Positions 38,038-51,644 of a DNA stretch of 64,000 bases are shown here, piece by piece. The stretch covers positions 2,744,811 to 2,808,810 of the forward strand of contig NC_081136.1 of assembly GCF_958295425.1 (NCBI RefSeq), given 5' to 3'. The stretch is from Solea solea. Its lineage: Eukaryota > Chordata > Actinopteri > Pleuronectiformes > Soleidae. Numbering within the stretch: position 1 is the first letter of the stretch; each line of letters opens with the position of its first letter. The notes beneath the pieces are model-generated. The model saw only the letters and a program-made list of their open reading frames with translations, was not told the origin of the DNA and made no database searches. A program made the position numbers and the translations under genes.

Positions 38038-38344
38038 GTTTTATATAAATGTAACAAACTCAAAGACATGAAACTGAATTATGAACAAATAATAAATGAA
38101 TTTTTGAATTGGAAAATGAGGATTGTTTTCTCTTTTGTTCTCTTTAAAACTGTTTTATTGAGCTAAACTTTTATTTTATAACAAAATTATTAGCAGTATT
38201 TTTTGCAGAGATCAATTTGTGAAAATAGTGGCATAAAATGTATTTAAACATTCAGATTTTAGTCATTTTTATACTATTAATCAAATAAAATTCTGTCGTA
38301 CAAAGTACACACACGAGGAAACCCTGTACGTAACATTCAGAATA

Positions 38345-38350
38345 TTTATT
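38345..38350 (-). terminator. eri1: eri1 polyadenylation signal AATAAA
   Basis: Canonical hexamer on the minus strand about 400 bases after the eri1 stop codon. Together with the lamb1 signal it leaves only about 300 bases between the two convergent transcripts. Confidence 0.5.
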
Positions 38351-38750
38351 TTTCTTCTCCTGTTAAAATAGATCCAAGTTCCATGAAATGAACATTAATT
38401 TCATACAAAAGGTGAAACATTTGTACAACACGAGCTTCACAGAGAACAGACGAGAGTTTGTATGATGACTTTGTCGTTGTTGTGTCGCAATAGCAGCGTT
38501 TGTGACAGAAAACACGTAAATCTAATCAAGAAGAATATGAACATTTGTGGGGGGTTTTTTGCCTCGAAAAATAAGAGTTATGGACGTCAAATTAAATGGT
38601 ACATTTTCTTTTGTAGCAGCTCAGACTGAAGCTGAAAATCCCTTCAAGAAAAGATAATTTTCAGTTTAAAACCCCTTCACCGAGCTTCAAAATAAAAGCC
38701 TGTAAAGTGCCTTATATATCTTCCCCCCCTCCTGTAACTCACAGGCGTCG

Positions 38751-41600
38751 TCAGCGGTCTCTGTTGCGAGGGCCGTGTGGCGGCGGAGCGCCCTCTAGTG
38801 GAGCGGAGCTGGGAACGGAGAGCATCTGTCCGGCGTGCATTCGCTCGTTGACGCGCAGCTGACATCCGTCCTGCAGCATGCGGAGGACGATGCGGGCGAT
38901 GTTCCGCGAGTCGTCGAGGCCCGAGTGAGGGCGACCTTCGTACTTCAGGCCGAGTTTCTCCAACATCGTACTGAGCTTTGTCTGCGTGCGAGGAACCTGC
39001 GCCAAGAGCCAAACTTAACATTATTTTCATCACCCATTCATCATTAAATCCAGTTTTTTTATTTACCCAAATTTAAGTAAAATTTTATATTTAAAAAAAA
39101 GGAAGAAATTTGGCAGTTTTTCCTGATTTGAGTTCCATTTTTATTAAAAAGATTTGTTTTTATCAACTGATGAATTACATTCAATCCTAAAGTTTTACAT
39201 ACAGAACATATTTTCTTATTTAAGACACATTTTATTAAATTTTTTTAAAGATTTTCTTTCCGAATTCTAGTAAAAAATGTATATAAAAAATGTTTTTCTA
39301 TAAATTATATAAAAAAATTTATGAACTGATTAATTATTTTAATTTAAAACATTAAATCCTGCCTTTTTTTGTTTAAAAAAAAGATGTTTTTTTTCTGGCA
39401 GTTATTCCTGTTTATTTCCACATGGAGCAAAGAAACTGGAAAATATTCACATTTAAGAAGCTGAATGATCTGACTTTCACTTTTTTAGTCATTTACTGTT
39501 GAAAAATACAGTGAAACCTGATGAAAAGCTTCACGTATGTGTGTAAAAAACAGCTTTAATGACTTTATTTTGGAGTAAAATGAGTAAAACGGTGAACAAA
39601 CGTGAATTAAAGTCAAACCTTGTAGAAGTTTCCATACGATTTCCTGATGTTGATCCACTTCTTGGCAAACTGAGGATATCTGATGTGACTGACTCGACAC
39701 TGGATGTTCAGGAACTTACTCATGTCCCACGACCTGAGAGACACACGATAACAGGTCACTCAACGGGATTATTGATGAACAGGAGATTATTATTGAACAG
39801 GGATTAACAGAAGTGACTAACCCGTCGGTCAGGATGGCATATTTGTATTTAGTCCCGAGTTCTCGCTCCTGAAGCCACGCCGCCGCTCGTCGAAGGACTT
39901 CAGGGAACAAATCTGCGTCGTCCACCATTTTCTGTTCAAGAACAACATTTCTTTAAACTGATGCTGAGATTAAACCTTCAAGTATAATCTGAGTTTTACT
40001 GACCTGTGTTATTCCCGTGAGCTTCACGCAGAAATCTGACAGCTGTGGATTTAACTCAGGTTTGACGTATTCCTGAAAACTGTCCACCTGAAAAAAAAAC
40101 CCACACACACACGTTAAAGCTCCACTATGTAACTTCTGATGCCACAGATGTTCCTGAAGTCAGAGAACCGGTTATTTCCTTAACCTAAAGTTCTCTTTAA
40201 AACATTTGTTCCACCTCATTCTTGTTTCAGAGAACTGGGGTTATTAAAGTCGACTGCCTTCTCACTCTACTGGCGTAGCTGTGCAGCTGTATCTCCACAG
40301 ACACAAAAACAAAACATTGATAGAACAAAGAATCACACAGAGTTGTATGGAGCAGGTAGTGACAGATTACGGCTTTAAAACATAAATAATCCTGTGTTTG
40401 TAACAAAATCAACTCACGATTTCTTGAGTGTGCGTGTTGACGAGGACCATGGGAAACTCGATGATTTCGTGGAGGAAATCCGCGGGATTATCTTCCTCAC
40501 ACGTGGCTTCAAAGTCGACCACGCAGATGTAGTCGTAGTAGGTGTCGGCGGGGGCTCCTCCCTCCGCCGCCGCCGACTGCTGCAGCTTCTGCTTCTTATA
40601 GTGGCTCTTCAACCTCTTCTTCATCACGTCCTTCACTCCTCTTCACACACAAACACAGGAACATTTGCATTTAGGAAACATCACTGTCGCGTTAATACGA
40701 CTCTAAAGTGTAAAACTGTTTTTTTTTAAAAGGTCACCTTGTGTCGAGCTTCAGCGCGGCTAACTTGAGTCGCAGCTCGTCCTTGGACATGCGGTTGATG
40801 TGTCCGTTGGCGAGAGCGATCTCTTTGTAGACAGGGTGACTGAAGTCGCTGTTGGACTGAGACGGGGAAACGGGAGGGACAGATTCCTCTGCGGGACAAA
40901 TCCTGCTGCAAGACTTGACCTGAGGAGACAACGAGGTCAGTCAGTGAAGCAAAAAATCACTATGCAGAAAAAAAATCAAAAATCTCCTTGAAATGTATTT
41001 AATGGAAATTATTGTAGTGGAGTTGTGTAAACATACTGGCTTATAAAGGGTTAAAATCTCAAAAATACTATTGATATTTGATATGTACTGTATATTTCAT
41101 AAGTCGTTTTAGAAGACTGACTCATTTAAAGTGGAAAAAATATTAATATGTAATACTTTTAACAGCAGTTCTTGGGAAGGTGACATTTTCTGCCACAAGG
41201 AACAAAATAGTCAGGTTTTTAAAGGAACTCTTAAGGGTTAATTAATAATATCGTGCAGCCCTTAATAGGATATTACTCACAATTAAACACATTTTTGCCT
41301 CTTGTATTTTATATTTCTATTAATTTGTTTCTATTATACTGAGAAGGAGAGGATATAATGTTTGTTTCGGGGCTTTATACATTAAATACTTTAAAATACA
41401 CGACGTGACAAAGCAAATAATGACATTTAACGCTGACAAATGAAGCTAAAGCTAACATTAGTCGTGCTAACGTGTCCACAAATCACAGTTTGTGTTAAAT
41501 GTGTTGTTTTTTTCACCTTTTCTTCGTCTTCTTCTCTGGTGTCAGACATCTTCACGTTCACGTCCTCGGTGGTGTTAATATTTTCCTTCTGTTCGTCCAT
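38751..41600 (-). CDS. eri1: 3'-5' exoribonuclease ERI1 (complete)
   Basis: Seven coding exons join in phase: 41600-41517, 40919-40738, 40640-40418, 40087-40004, 39931-39822, 39733-39619 and 38996-38751, giving 347 residues against about 349 in human. The N terminus is acidic. A SAP domain lies at about 72-106 (MSKDELRLKLAALKL, RGVKDVMKKRLKSHY). The DEDDh exonuclease follows, with D131 and E133 in VDFEAT, D231 in DGSWD, and H290 and D295 in PHSGLDDSRN, all catalytic residues present. The last exon keeps VPRTQTKLSTMLEKLG and the C-terminal GAPPPHGPR tail. ERI1 trims the histone mRNA 3' stem-loop, matures 5.8S rRNA and degrades siRNA-like duplexes. The first ATG of exon 1 was taken as start; an ETS core (TTCCGG, 41874-41879) lies upstream. 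Confidence 0.95.
41105..41240. repeat. Interspersed repeat, copy 2 (eri1 intron 1)
   Basis: It matches 8655-8790 from GAAGACTGACTCATTTAAAG through GGGAAGGTGACATTTTCTGC to GGAACTCTTAAGGGTTAA, with scattered substitutions. A shorter related end (ATCTCTTAAGGGTTAACGG) appears near 46010-46025. Confidence 0.6.
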
Positions 41601-42571
41601 TTAAAGCCGAAATACGAATAAAAATACGCGAATTTATTCAGACTGAAGTCATGAAAAACACTGGAGGCTAACGCTGCTTAGCCACAGGACGGCTAACAAC
41701 AACTTATGAGTTTACGCCGCTCAGTTAAAAATAAAATCCCAACTTTATCATCAAATGTGACGGATTTAAAATAAACCAACAAAGTAGGATTAATTTATTC
41801 TTAAATCCTTGTATCTTTCGCCAGTTACTGCAGAATTAAAATATCTGGAAAATAAGTGGACAGTTGTGACGATTTCCGGTTTGCGCCTAAACAACAAAAA
41901 TGGACGCTCACGATAGCCCTCTGCCGTCATGGATGATGAACTGCATTTTTATTATGACGTTTTTTAATTTTGTATTTTTGTATTTGTGCTTTAATTACGT
42001 CATATTTATGTATTTTGAAGTATGTCAAGTGCTTTTTGTATTATTTTGAGATTTTATTTTATGTAAAAATAGCTATAGTTTCACGTTTATAGAGCTTTCA
42101 TTACATTTATCTAGAATTAATTACTTTTTAAAACATTTTTGTTGTATTTAAAATACAGAATATCACAACAGAATGTCATTAATTTGTCCATGTGTCATCA
42201 AACCTAAAAAATAGTTCATTTTATACCAAAAAAAAAAAAAAAGGCTTTAAAAGTGTTTGATGAGATTGGAGAAAGTTGTACTGTTCATGTCTGGCCGCTA
42301 AGTGTCACTCTTTTGCTATTTTTCTGTCTACAAAGAACAGAAAGAAAAAGTGGAATAAAAAAACTGGACCTGGATTATTCTCAGGATGCATAAATTCACA
42401 TTTTTAGATATTTTTATTCACTCATGAGGCACACAAATAAGTGACAATCAAATGACTTTTTATTTTTGATGAAACTGGATCATTTTTGCATCTTCAGAGG
42501 AGAAAAACTGAATATTTTCTTCCTGGTCTTTCCATAAAGTTGACGTACAGATTAAATTCACATCGACACCG

Positions 42572-42610
<39 letters not shown>

Positions 42611-45600
42611 GTTAATAATAATAATAATAATAATTTTCAATGTAAATAATCTGATTTAAAGGATATGAGACCATTTCCTTTCAACCCAAAGAAGATTTTG
42701 AGTATGACGGAGTTTTTGAGGTTTGAAGTTTGAATATTGCAGTTTGGTGACTGATCGGTGCAAATCATGGCCAAAAAAATATCTTTAAATATGAACAGAA
42801 TTGTCATATTTTCATATTATATGTGGCTTTATGTCCTTGACTTTCCAAAAACACAACTGTCTTCTACGTCTATTGCAAATAAATGTAAATAAACTACTGC
42901 TAACATTTAATTAAACACATTGATAGGCTTTAAATGACCATTAAACAATAATAGTGTAACTTTTTTAGATTAAATTCAAACCTTTTCAAGGTCGAGTTGT
43001 TTTTAAAGTGTTTTATGTATGAAACCCTGTGTTTACATTAAACTCTACATTCTTTTTGAATATTTGTCAAAGTCATCGCCGCCTGTTTTTATTATGTATG
43101 AATTCCTGACGCTGTTCACAGCGAGAGTCACACAGACTGACTGTCTGTCTGGTGGAGGTCATGTGATGTATAATGGATGAGATGTGAGCGTGAGGAGGAG
43201 GGAAAACAGAAGACACAAGACGTGTTTTCTTAGAAAAACAAGATTTATTTTCTCCTCTGAGAAACAAAAACATCATGGAAAAAAAATTACCTAGAAGAAA
43301 AGAAAGAAAGACAGAGAAGAGACAGAAGTTTGACGTAGAAACAGCTTCTGCAGTAAAGACTCAACAATACGAAAAAAACAGTGTTTTAAAAAAGGCGAAT
43401 GTGCCTTTAAAGTCTCCATATTTGGCTCTTTTGTTTTATTTTGAAGGAGCAGGATGAGAACACGCACACGCAGAGACACAGTAGAAATAGAATTGAAAAG
43501 GCATCAGTCTTGTGTCGACCTTCATCATCATCATCATCGTCGTCATCACAGTGATCACAGGGGTCAGGTGGGTGGAGCTACATTGTTCACTTCCTTGTTT
43601 ACGTCTAGTTTGCGATGCTGCGCTCAAGTCACGTCGTGGGAAAAAAACTGCGAGAAAAACACGCAAAAATACAAGAAAATGTCCAAAGAAGTGGGACACG
43701 ATGTCCTCAGACCTTGAAAGTAAAACAGGATTTTCGGTTGGCCACCAGGGGGCGATAATAACTCTTGAAATAAAACACTAGTTTTAGCTCTTCTTCAGCA
43801 GAATATGACATAAAAAAATTCGGTGAATTCTGTTCACCAAATTAAAAAAAATAGACGATAATTTGAGTGGACACCAGTGCGACTGACAGCCAACGACAAA
43901 TGCAAACTCCCGCCTTCAAAAAGTGACCTAGTGTCAACTAGCGTGTGGCGCTAGAGAGAAGAAGTCACCCATTAATCATTACTTTAACATGGACTTGATA
44001 GAATGCAGCAAACGCGATGCAAATTCCCTCATAAATGACAAATTTCTCGTCTGTCTTTATTTTCTCATTGTTTTTTTTTTAATGATAATTCATGCAAATG
44101 TGATGGAAGGATTTTCTGTTTCCTGGTTTTCTCAGCAGCAGCAAGTGGTGAAGTCTGAGCAGAGCGACTGTATTTGTCCCAGGGGAACCTGAACGCAGCA
44201 ACAACAACAACAAAGGCCTCACACACACACACACTCACACACGTTCATTTGTTCTGTTCAACCTCAATTAAAAAATAAAACAAAATAAAATAAAAAAGCA
44301 TTTTTGAATAAAAACCAGGAGGAAAAAAATCAGATCATCTTCTTCTCCTTCTCATCGTTTTGCCTTTTTCTGCGTTTTCGTCACAGTTCGTGTTACTGTG
44401 CTACTGCAGTCTTTGGAGCGCAGTAAAGGTTCATTTCCACAAAAATCACTTTTTAGAAGAAACTGAAGTCACCCGAAAAAACAACAAAAAAACAAAACAA
44501 ACGTAGAACAGATTTTACACTAAGGAGACAAACGTTTTTTCACGACAAGAGCGAAATCAGACATTTTATTTTGAAGGAATGATTTTGGAAAAATTATAAA
44601 ATTTTGTGGGTTTTTTTAAATCCACCCGCCAGCACCGCATTAAAGCTGCAGCCTGTGACACACACGAGTTAGAAACGTCGCAATAACACAAAAGAGGCGG
44701 AGCTGTGTTAGCTGTGGAGCGACTAAAAGACCCGCCCCCTCACCTAAGGTGAAAATCACAGACGGCAGCTTTAATATTTAGGTATCAATACGTGATATAT
44801 TCACACTCTTTGGTAAAGTTTAAACAAACAAGACAAACGTGAACAAAATGGTGGAAAATGACACTTTTCTAGATGTTTGTTAAACGAGTGGTTTCAGCGA
44901 CGTTTGTGGACTTTGGTCCCGACTAAAACGAGTAGACGAGGACACGCCCCCAGCGTTGAATTTTACACAATTTAAACCTCATTTTTCAAACACTAGGCGA
45001 CTTCTGTAATTGTCCAAATTTGGTGAAGTGGTTAGCGACACATATCTAATCACTTGACTTTAATGTAAAAAACACGTGAAAATGGCTGCCGTGGGGGAGG
45101 AGGAAGAGCTGGTGCTGACAGATGGATTCTCTTATCTTCAGTCAGAACGACGTTAAGTTCCCACCAACGTCACTGTTTCGTAGCTTCATAGTTTTTCATG
45201 CAGACGTGAAAACAGGGACAAAACTAATCTACCTGCCCCCAAAAATGTTGAATTTGTCCTTTAAAAACACTACACAGTTACACACAGACACACAAACACA
45301 GAACCACAGTGGAAAACAACGTGTTTCTCACACGTCGGAGAGATTTCCTTTTTTATCAAGACACTGACGATAGAGACGTCATAAATATCACACACACACA
45401 CACACTATAAATCAATCTCAAGTGGATGTGTGTGTTGAGCTGGCTGATGGACAAGGACGCACATACCAAGTTAAAAACAGATCTGCTTTCACACACGCAC
45501 ACACACACACACACACGCCAAAGACGTCACGCTGATCCGAGTTCTGCGCGCTACACGATCTTCCACCAGGTGGAGCCACAGCGTGTTTTTAATCTTGTCT

Positions 45601-46712
45601 CCAAATCACACGTGGAGAAGCCTCATTTTTGCTCAGTTTAAGATCTACGTTGAACTTTTATCGTGGCATTGTCGTCTGCGATCTCTGCCAACAGTTTAGA
45701 GCTTCCCGTGAAGACGACAAATATCTGGGCTACGATTTCTGTTCTGCTGTTTACGTGACGATTGTCTTTGAGTCGAGTTTTTCCTGATAACTTAAATATC
45801 CTAACACATTTGTCCCTAGTGGCCAAAAATGTCAGCTTTATTAAAAATCATTTTTTTCAATATTTTCAAACAAATGTGTCGGTTTTTGTGAGAGAAGACA
45901 TTTCAATTTTGTCCAAATATGAAAATCCTCTGATTTATAACCTATATTCATTCAACGCAGCCAAAATGGCTTGAAAATAGAAAACTGAATGGCACAAAAT
46001 GTCCCTCGTATCTCTTAAGGGTTAACGGCTCTACGTACGATCAGAAAAACTAATTTGCGAATATTTTGATAGATATCGCAAAGCAGCATTATTAGTGATC
46101 GGTGCAAATGATCATTTTTGATTATTTTATCATTTTCATAAAAATATTGATCAAAATCAAGATGATTTCACTTTTTTCGGAGTCCGTCAACAAACAAACA
46201 AACACGTTTTCTCATGCAGCACGGCAGATTTTCAGGTTTTGACGTAATACAGACATTTCTTCGCAATTACGATTATTTTGAGATCAACTGTGACGTCCTA
46301 ATGGGACTGCAGACAAAGTAAAAACACTTAAATTTGCCAATATCAAAGCTTGAAGGCGATTGGTCAACGCAGAGACTGACGATCACGTGTCCATCCTTGT
46401 TGCGATAAAAAAATTGCGTTGTGTGAACTCAGAGGAGCCAATAAAAGGACTCGGATCTGATCAGTTTCCAGCTTATTTATAGTGTTTTTGTCCGATTTTT
46501 CCCTCACATGCTCACTGCTTGTCCGCGTCTCGTTGGTTGGAATTATCGCAGACTCCATAAATCCATTCACCACAGGACTGTGGAGCTACGGCTGGTGTAA
46601 GGCTACATGTAAGCTCCCTCGGTTTCTGTATTGCCATGACAACGTGCCCCGCTATAGACCTGCACCCAGGGTTTGGTACAAAGTTTGGTCCCGGTTCCGT
46701 CCGTGTGCTGCG
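41601..46712. other. eri1 upstream DNA and probable long tmcc3 3' UTR
   Basis: No supported coding exon was found. The first few hundred bases are the eri1 5' side. The right part must contain the tmcc3 3' UTR on the minus strand; an AATAAA on that strand at 43249-43244, and another near 44565, are candidate ends. Also present are a CA tract (44220-44241), CA tracts near 45390-45520 and scattered short frames that look random. Confidence 0.45.
42571..42634. repeat. (TTA)n-(TAA)n inverted microsatellite
   Basis: About 13 TTA-type units are followed directly by GTTAATAATAATAATAATAA, the reverse complement type, so the segment can fold into a perfect AT hairpin. Confidence 0.9.
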
Positions 46713-48916
46713 TCAGTGCGGCAGCAGCAGCCGCTCCAGTGCGCACTGCAAGTGTTCCCAGTTCTTCCACAGCAGCGCCAGCAGGGACACGCCCACGCAG
46801 GTGAGCGCCAGGTGGAGGCGGCTGCGCAGCAGCGGCGCGGCGAACTTGGCCGCCGTGGAGACGCACACCAGGATGACGGTGACGATGGCGAGCATGATGT
46901 TGATGCACTTGCCCAGCAGCACTTTGGCATCGGCGTTCTCCAGCTGCACCGTCTGCTGCTGCTGCTGCTGCTGCAGCTCCAGCTTGGACACGCGCGTCTG
47001 ACACGACTCCAGCACTTCCTGAAGTAGAGAAGAACAGAAAGAGGCTGCAGTACCACTTGAAGGAGAAAGAGGGCGACAGAGAGCAGGGACTGCAACTGCT
47101 AAATGATTAAAATCGTGAGAATGACGCTTCTCTACGCGTTTGTGAACCAAGTGTTTTGATTCCAGAGTGTTTACGCTGAGACGTTCACAGACACTTTCTT
47201 ATCCTAATTGGCACGTATTGTAAGAAAAAAAAAAGTAAACTGTAGAGCTGCAACTGACGATCAATCTGTTCACTATAGTTCTCGATGAAACAAACAATCA
47301 CCTGTATGTCTCTGGCTCTCTCGTAGGCCTGGTAGGCCACTTTCTCCTCGATGCTGGCCAGCTCCTGCTTCAGATTACTGGTCTCATTCTGGTGAAGCTC
47401 TGTCAGGTCGTTTAACTGGTCCTCCAGCCGCTCATACCTGAACACACACACACACACACACACACACAGAGGGGGACATGTGTAAGAAACGCTGCATAAT
47501 TCAGGGACGTGTGTGTATCATCTACGAGTGTAACTACGCGGTGGAGAACATTTGCCCTCGGTCGACTTAGCAAAAGTCCGGGGGATTTGTGTGGAAGCTC
47601 CGTCGCCCTATTTATAGCCGACAAAAGCTTATAATAATAACGTCAGCCGCAATAAAACTGTCAAAACGGCTCAAATAAGTTCAGCAGCTGACGATTTAAC
47701 TGGACACAGACATCAGTGCAAAAAAGGAGTTATTGAATTTACAGAGAAAGTGCATAGAAAAAGATAAGTGGGACCCAAACAGCAAACATAAAGGCTAATG
47801 TAACGTCTGCTAAATGCTTGAAACACTGTCCTCACCTGTATCTTTCCTCCTGCAGCACCTGCGTGAAGTAGCTATAGTCTCGTTTGAACTGCGTGTTCAT
47901 TGCCTCCATCTCGTCGGCCAGCTGTCCCTGAGCATCTCTGACCTCCCGCACCAATTCCACAATCTCTGTCAGACGCCCGTTCGAGTCCGACCTCCCTGGA
48001 CCCCCGGATCCCGCCCCCGAGCCTCCGGCCGGGTTCCCATTAGAGTCTGCGGATGCCGACGTCGCGGTGGAGCACTCGTCGTCGCTCTGGTACTTGGCCG
48101 TCTTGCTCACTGTGGTGGCGCTGCCGCTCAGGCCCCTCGCCGCGCTGTCCACCTGCAGCCCCGACGAGTGCTCCATGGAGCTCTTCAGGTGGGCGATGTT
48201 GTCCGCACTGCCAAACTTGTTCCGGATGAGGTTCGCGAACTCCCGCGACTTGTTGAAAAAGAAGGGCGGCGAGAGCGACACGCCCGGCCCGATGGTCTTC
48301 ACTTTGTCCAACGCCGGGTGACGTCCCGTGGCGCTGACGTCCTTCAGGCTGCCCTCTTTGCTCTGCGACCCGGACTCTTTGCCGTCCTTGTGGCTGTGCT
48401 TGCCGTTGGTCTCGCTGTCCTTGGCACGGCGGTGGTACTGTTCCAGCTTCCTCTGCAGCCGTGCGATGCTCTGCGCCGACTTCTGGTTCTTCTTCTCGAA
48501 GACCTGGCGGATCCGCGACGCCTGCTGCTTGTCAGCGTTGTTCACCAGCTTCAGGTACTCGGCCACATTCTGGTCCCGGGCCGCCTGCTCCACCTTAATC
48601 TGCTCCGTCACCTAAAGGGACATAGATGCTTTTATTGTGTTTGTAAATGTTGCTTTTTCAGCCTCAAAGATCATGACTGTGATCAATGTCAAGCACACGT
48701 CAAACACAGTAAATCTACGACATCTGAGTTCACGTTTCCTCTGACCTTTAGGATTTTCTGCTGCAGGCTGTCGATACCCAGTGCTCCCTTGGAGAAATCC
48801 AGGCCCACGCCTTCACTGCCAACGCTGTCCACCACATCCAGATTGGACTCTGAGCCGCCACGACGAATGGGCACTGGGATGCTAAGAATGTTGACATCGC
48901 AGCCGCTGCGCTCCGC
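46713..48916 (-). CDS. tmcc3: tmcc3, last four coding exons (5' incomplete)
   Basis: Exons 48916-48746, 48611-47836, 47437-47302 and 47018-46713 join in phase to 462 residues plus stop; human TMCC3 has about 477. The first exon shown opens in phase 0 with [20 protein letters not shown], so roughly 15-35 N-terminal residues lie in an exon I did not find. Features in order: [11 protein letters not shown] motif; coiled coil ([20 protein letters not shown]); [16 protein letters not shown]; low-complexity Ser/Gly region; second coiled coil ([19 protein letters not shown]) with seven Gln; two membrane segments near the C terminus ([20 protein letters not shown] and [16 protein letters not shown]). 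TMCC proteins sit in the ER membrane; TMCC3 is linked to the ER tubule network. The motifs [19 protein letters not shown] and ADSNGN fit TMCC3 better than TMCC1 or TMCC2. Confidence 0.9.
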
Positions 48917-50496
48917 CTGAGAAGAAACGGAAAGAAAATGTTGCTCTGAATATCGCCCGGATGTTTTCTTGCCTGTCTGCAAGTCACATTCACAGAAAAC
49001 AAGTGATCCAGTGTAAGATAAACACATAAAAGCTTTGCAGTTGCTTAAAAAGTGGCGGGCCGACAGTTGTGCCTTGAGGAACACCATAAATTAACTGTTC
49101 CAGACATTTTGATGCTAACAATCTTCCACTGCACATGTGAACGGCAAAAGTCTGGATCCAATTTTCCTTGTCCGACAACTCCCTGTAGAGAATTTCTATG
49201 AACATTTATGGCACTTTTTGGGAACAGAAGTTTGAAAATGGTTTAGCATCTTCTGGGAGTTCCCATTCACGATAAATGGTAAAAGAAACATAAAAAGAAT
49301 TCTCTCAAATCCGTTCAGACCTTCAGGATTGCAATGAAACTGATGGGATTTCTTGAATGCACCTCGTTAGCTGCTCCCGTTAGCTCAACACACTGTGAAC
49401 CCTGCAAAACCTTTTGCTTGGAAGAACCCTATCCCAAAATAAACGGTAAACACTCGACTCTAAAGTCCACTCAGGCCTTCAGGATAAAACAAAAAGAGAC
49501 CCACAGCGCTATTTTGGTACACTTATTCTCGTCGCTCTGTGAGCACAACATACAGGAGAACAGAGCTTATAAAGAGCATCAAGAGGATCAAGAGTGTATT
49601 GAGTTTGTGTTTTTGTCGAGAGGATTCTAAGGGTTTTTCAGGGACGGCAGCAGATAAGATGCTAAATTTGTCTCGACACTGAACAATGGTCAGTCAGCAG
49701 AGCAGTGACTCCAAACAAACCTCCCCCGGTGCCTCTTGTACTGGGAAAAAAACAGAAACCGACACTCTGCGTTTGACAAAAGCAGACGATTATGTAAGGC
49801 AACCTAAAATATTAGTATGTGGTGTCGCTGGTTGCCACGGCAGCAAAACACACACAGACGGACCCGAGCTTTAAAGAAACATAAGTGAGCGGCTGACGAG
49901 GCCTGAAGGCAGGTTTGTTCACTTTACTTTGTCAATGTCTTTGTCCTCACAGAAGCAGAATTAAACGACTCTTCCAAAGCAAAGTCGTCCTGCGGCTTTA
50001 ACTGCGATACAGCAATCATCATCATCATCAACAAACCTACAGTATCTACTTTTGTTTTAATTATCTCTCATGTGTTTCTCACATGTTCCTGATTTACAGA
50101 TGGCTGACAGCGTCAGAACATCACACGCCAGATCGTTACCAGCAGACGGCAAAGAAAAGAAAAAAACGCAGCCAGAACAAAACCTGAGGCTGAAAATGAT
50201 TAAAAATAATAATAAAATCAACATCAGACGTTTGCTCTTCATAGATTTGCTCACTCATCTGCTAGTTTGGGATGAGATTTGGAAAATAAGGCCATGAACT
50301 TTTACACTCGCTCGGAAACATTATATTTAATAAGATAAGAAAGGAAAGGAGAGGAGACAGAGTCAGGGAAGTTAAGAAAATAAGATAATAAAAGGATGAG
50401 AGAGAGGACAATAAAGAGATGAGAAATTAAAAGGAAATAAAGATAAGGCAAGATAAGAAAAATTCAAATATAAGTAAAAGTAGGACAAGATTAGAA

Positions 50497-50832
50497 TCGT
50501 TAAGACGATATTGAACTCACAATACGATATCATCCCGATATTTAAGTCACGATTCGATATTATCACGATATTTAAGTCGATATTATCACAATATTTAAGT
50601 CACGATACAACATAATCACGATATTTATGTCACAACACGATATTTAAATCGATATTATCACGATATTTAAGTCGATATTATCACAACATTTAAGTCACGA
50701 TACAACATAATCACGATATTTATGTCACAACACGATATTTAAATCCATATTATCACGATATTTAAGTCACGGTGCAATATTATCATGGTATTTAAGTAAC
50801 AGCATGATATTATCACGATAATTAAGTCCACC
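50497..50832 (-). repeat. AT-rich 30-bp minisatellite, array 1
   Basis: Diverged tandem units of about 25-30 bases built from TCACGATATTTAAGTC followed by ACGATACGATATTA-like sequence. About a dozen units are visible, with some shortened by loss of the ACAATACGAT part. The same unit forms a second array 0.8 kb away. Confidence 0.85.
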
Positions 50833-51289
50833 TCAGATCCTGCGTTGACCCCTGCGCTGCACTTAGGTCATTTAGATTACTGTACACACGGGTGCACACA
50901 CACACACACACAAACATGTTTCCACTGGGAAATAAAAACAAAACAAAGGGGGAAACATGTAATTGTGCTCCACTCCATAAATTATTAAACAGTTTTCCAA
51001 TAATTTTTTATTTAAAGCTGTGACGGCAGAACGCTTTCTCTAAACAACTCAAACATGCACCACGGTCGTTTTCCATGGAGGGGAAAACAACAACAAACGT
51101 CCTTAATTTAATATGAAATATTTAATCCCAACACACAGTGTACAAGTCAGAGTTAAGTTCCTCTCACGTCTGCAGTTTCCTGAAATTAAATTTAGCCTGA
51201 AAGCTTTTCATGCATAGCAAAACAGTTTGAAACAAAAACACCACATGTACGAGAGTTAACCTTTAAGTGGCTGAAGGATACAGACTCAT

Positions 51290-51512
51290 TCTGGTTTTAA
51301 TTCATAACTAAATGAATCGCCAACAATTCAATCAGTTTATGCGTTTTCTTTTCAGTAATCAAAGTGAGTTTTCTGATTTTTCAGTTTCTTAAAAGTGAAT
51401 ACTGTGCGATTTTTCTGCAAATAAATCATTATAACTGAATACATTTTGAGGACAACAGCTAATTAACAGATTAATCGATTATGACAATAATCGTGAGTTG
51501 CCGCCCTAGTAA
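51290..51512 (-). repeat. GGCTGCAAC-type repeat copy, reverse orientation
   Basis: It ends with CAGATTAATCGATTATGACA and ATAATCGTGAGTTGCCGCCCTAG, the reverse complement of the family start, and carries a matching TTTTCTGATTTTTCAGTTTC interior. It lies between the two minisatellite arrays. Confidence 0.5.
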
Positions 51513-51644
51513 GATGTATAAAAATATAGTGGATGTAAAGGATGGCTCAGATCACTTTTACCAATACCAATACCGATATCACAACCTCAATCTACAGCTA
51601 CTTGTATCAGTCTGATATGGTCATCTTAACTGCCAGAGACACCA

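Larger units (their letters stand above)
37343..38060 (+). other. lamb1: lamb1 3' UTR
   Basis: This is the segment from the stop codon to just past a canonical AATAAA at 38032-38037, which is preceded by a GGAAAAAC context and followed by TTTTAT and TGT-rich sequence. It contains a complete foldback MITE (copy E). An earlier AATAAA near 37895 could give a shorter form. Confidence 0.6.

Noticed and set aside
41900..42049. Short plus-strand frame starting MDAHDSPLPSWMM, divergent from eri1
   Set aside because: It is only about 49 codons, becomes AT-driven Phe/Tyr/Val after the first 14 residues, and shows no conserved match that I recognise. It most likely lies in the eri1 promoter side.
45083..45157. 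Plus-strand ATG with MAAVGEEEELVLTDGFSYLQ
   Set aside because: It looks like a protein start but stops after 24 codons. It is surrounded by repeat-like sequence and lies on the strand opposite the probable tmcc3 3' UTR; no following exon was found.
47814..48920. 368-codon plus-strand frame opposite tmcc3
   Set aside because: It lies on the antisense strand of GC-rich tmcc3 exons, crosses their splice borders and has low-complexity Arg/Leu/Val composition. The minus-strand frame shows clear TMCC homology.
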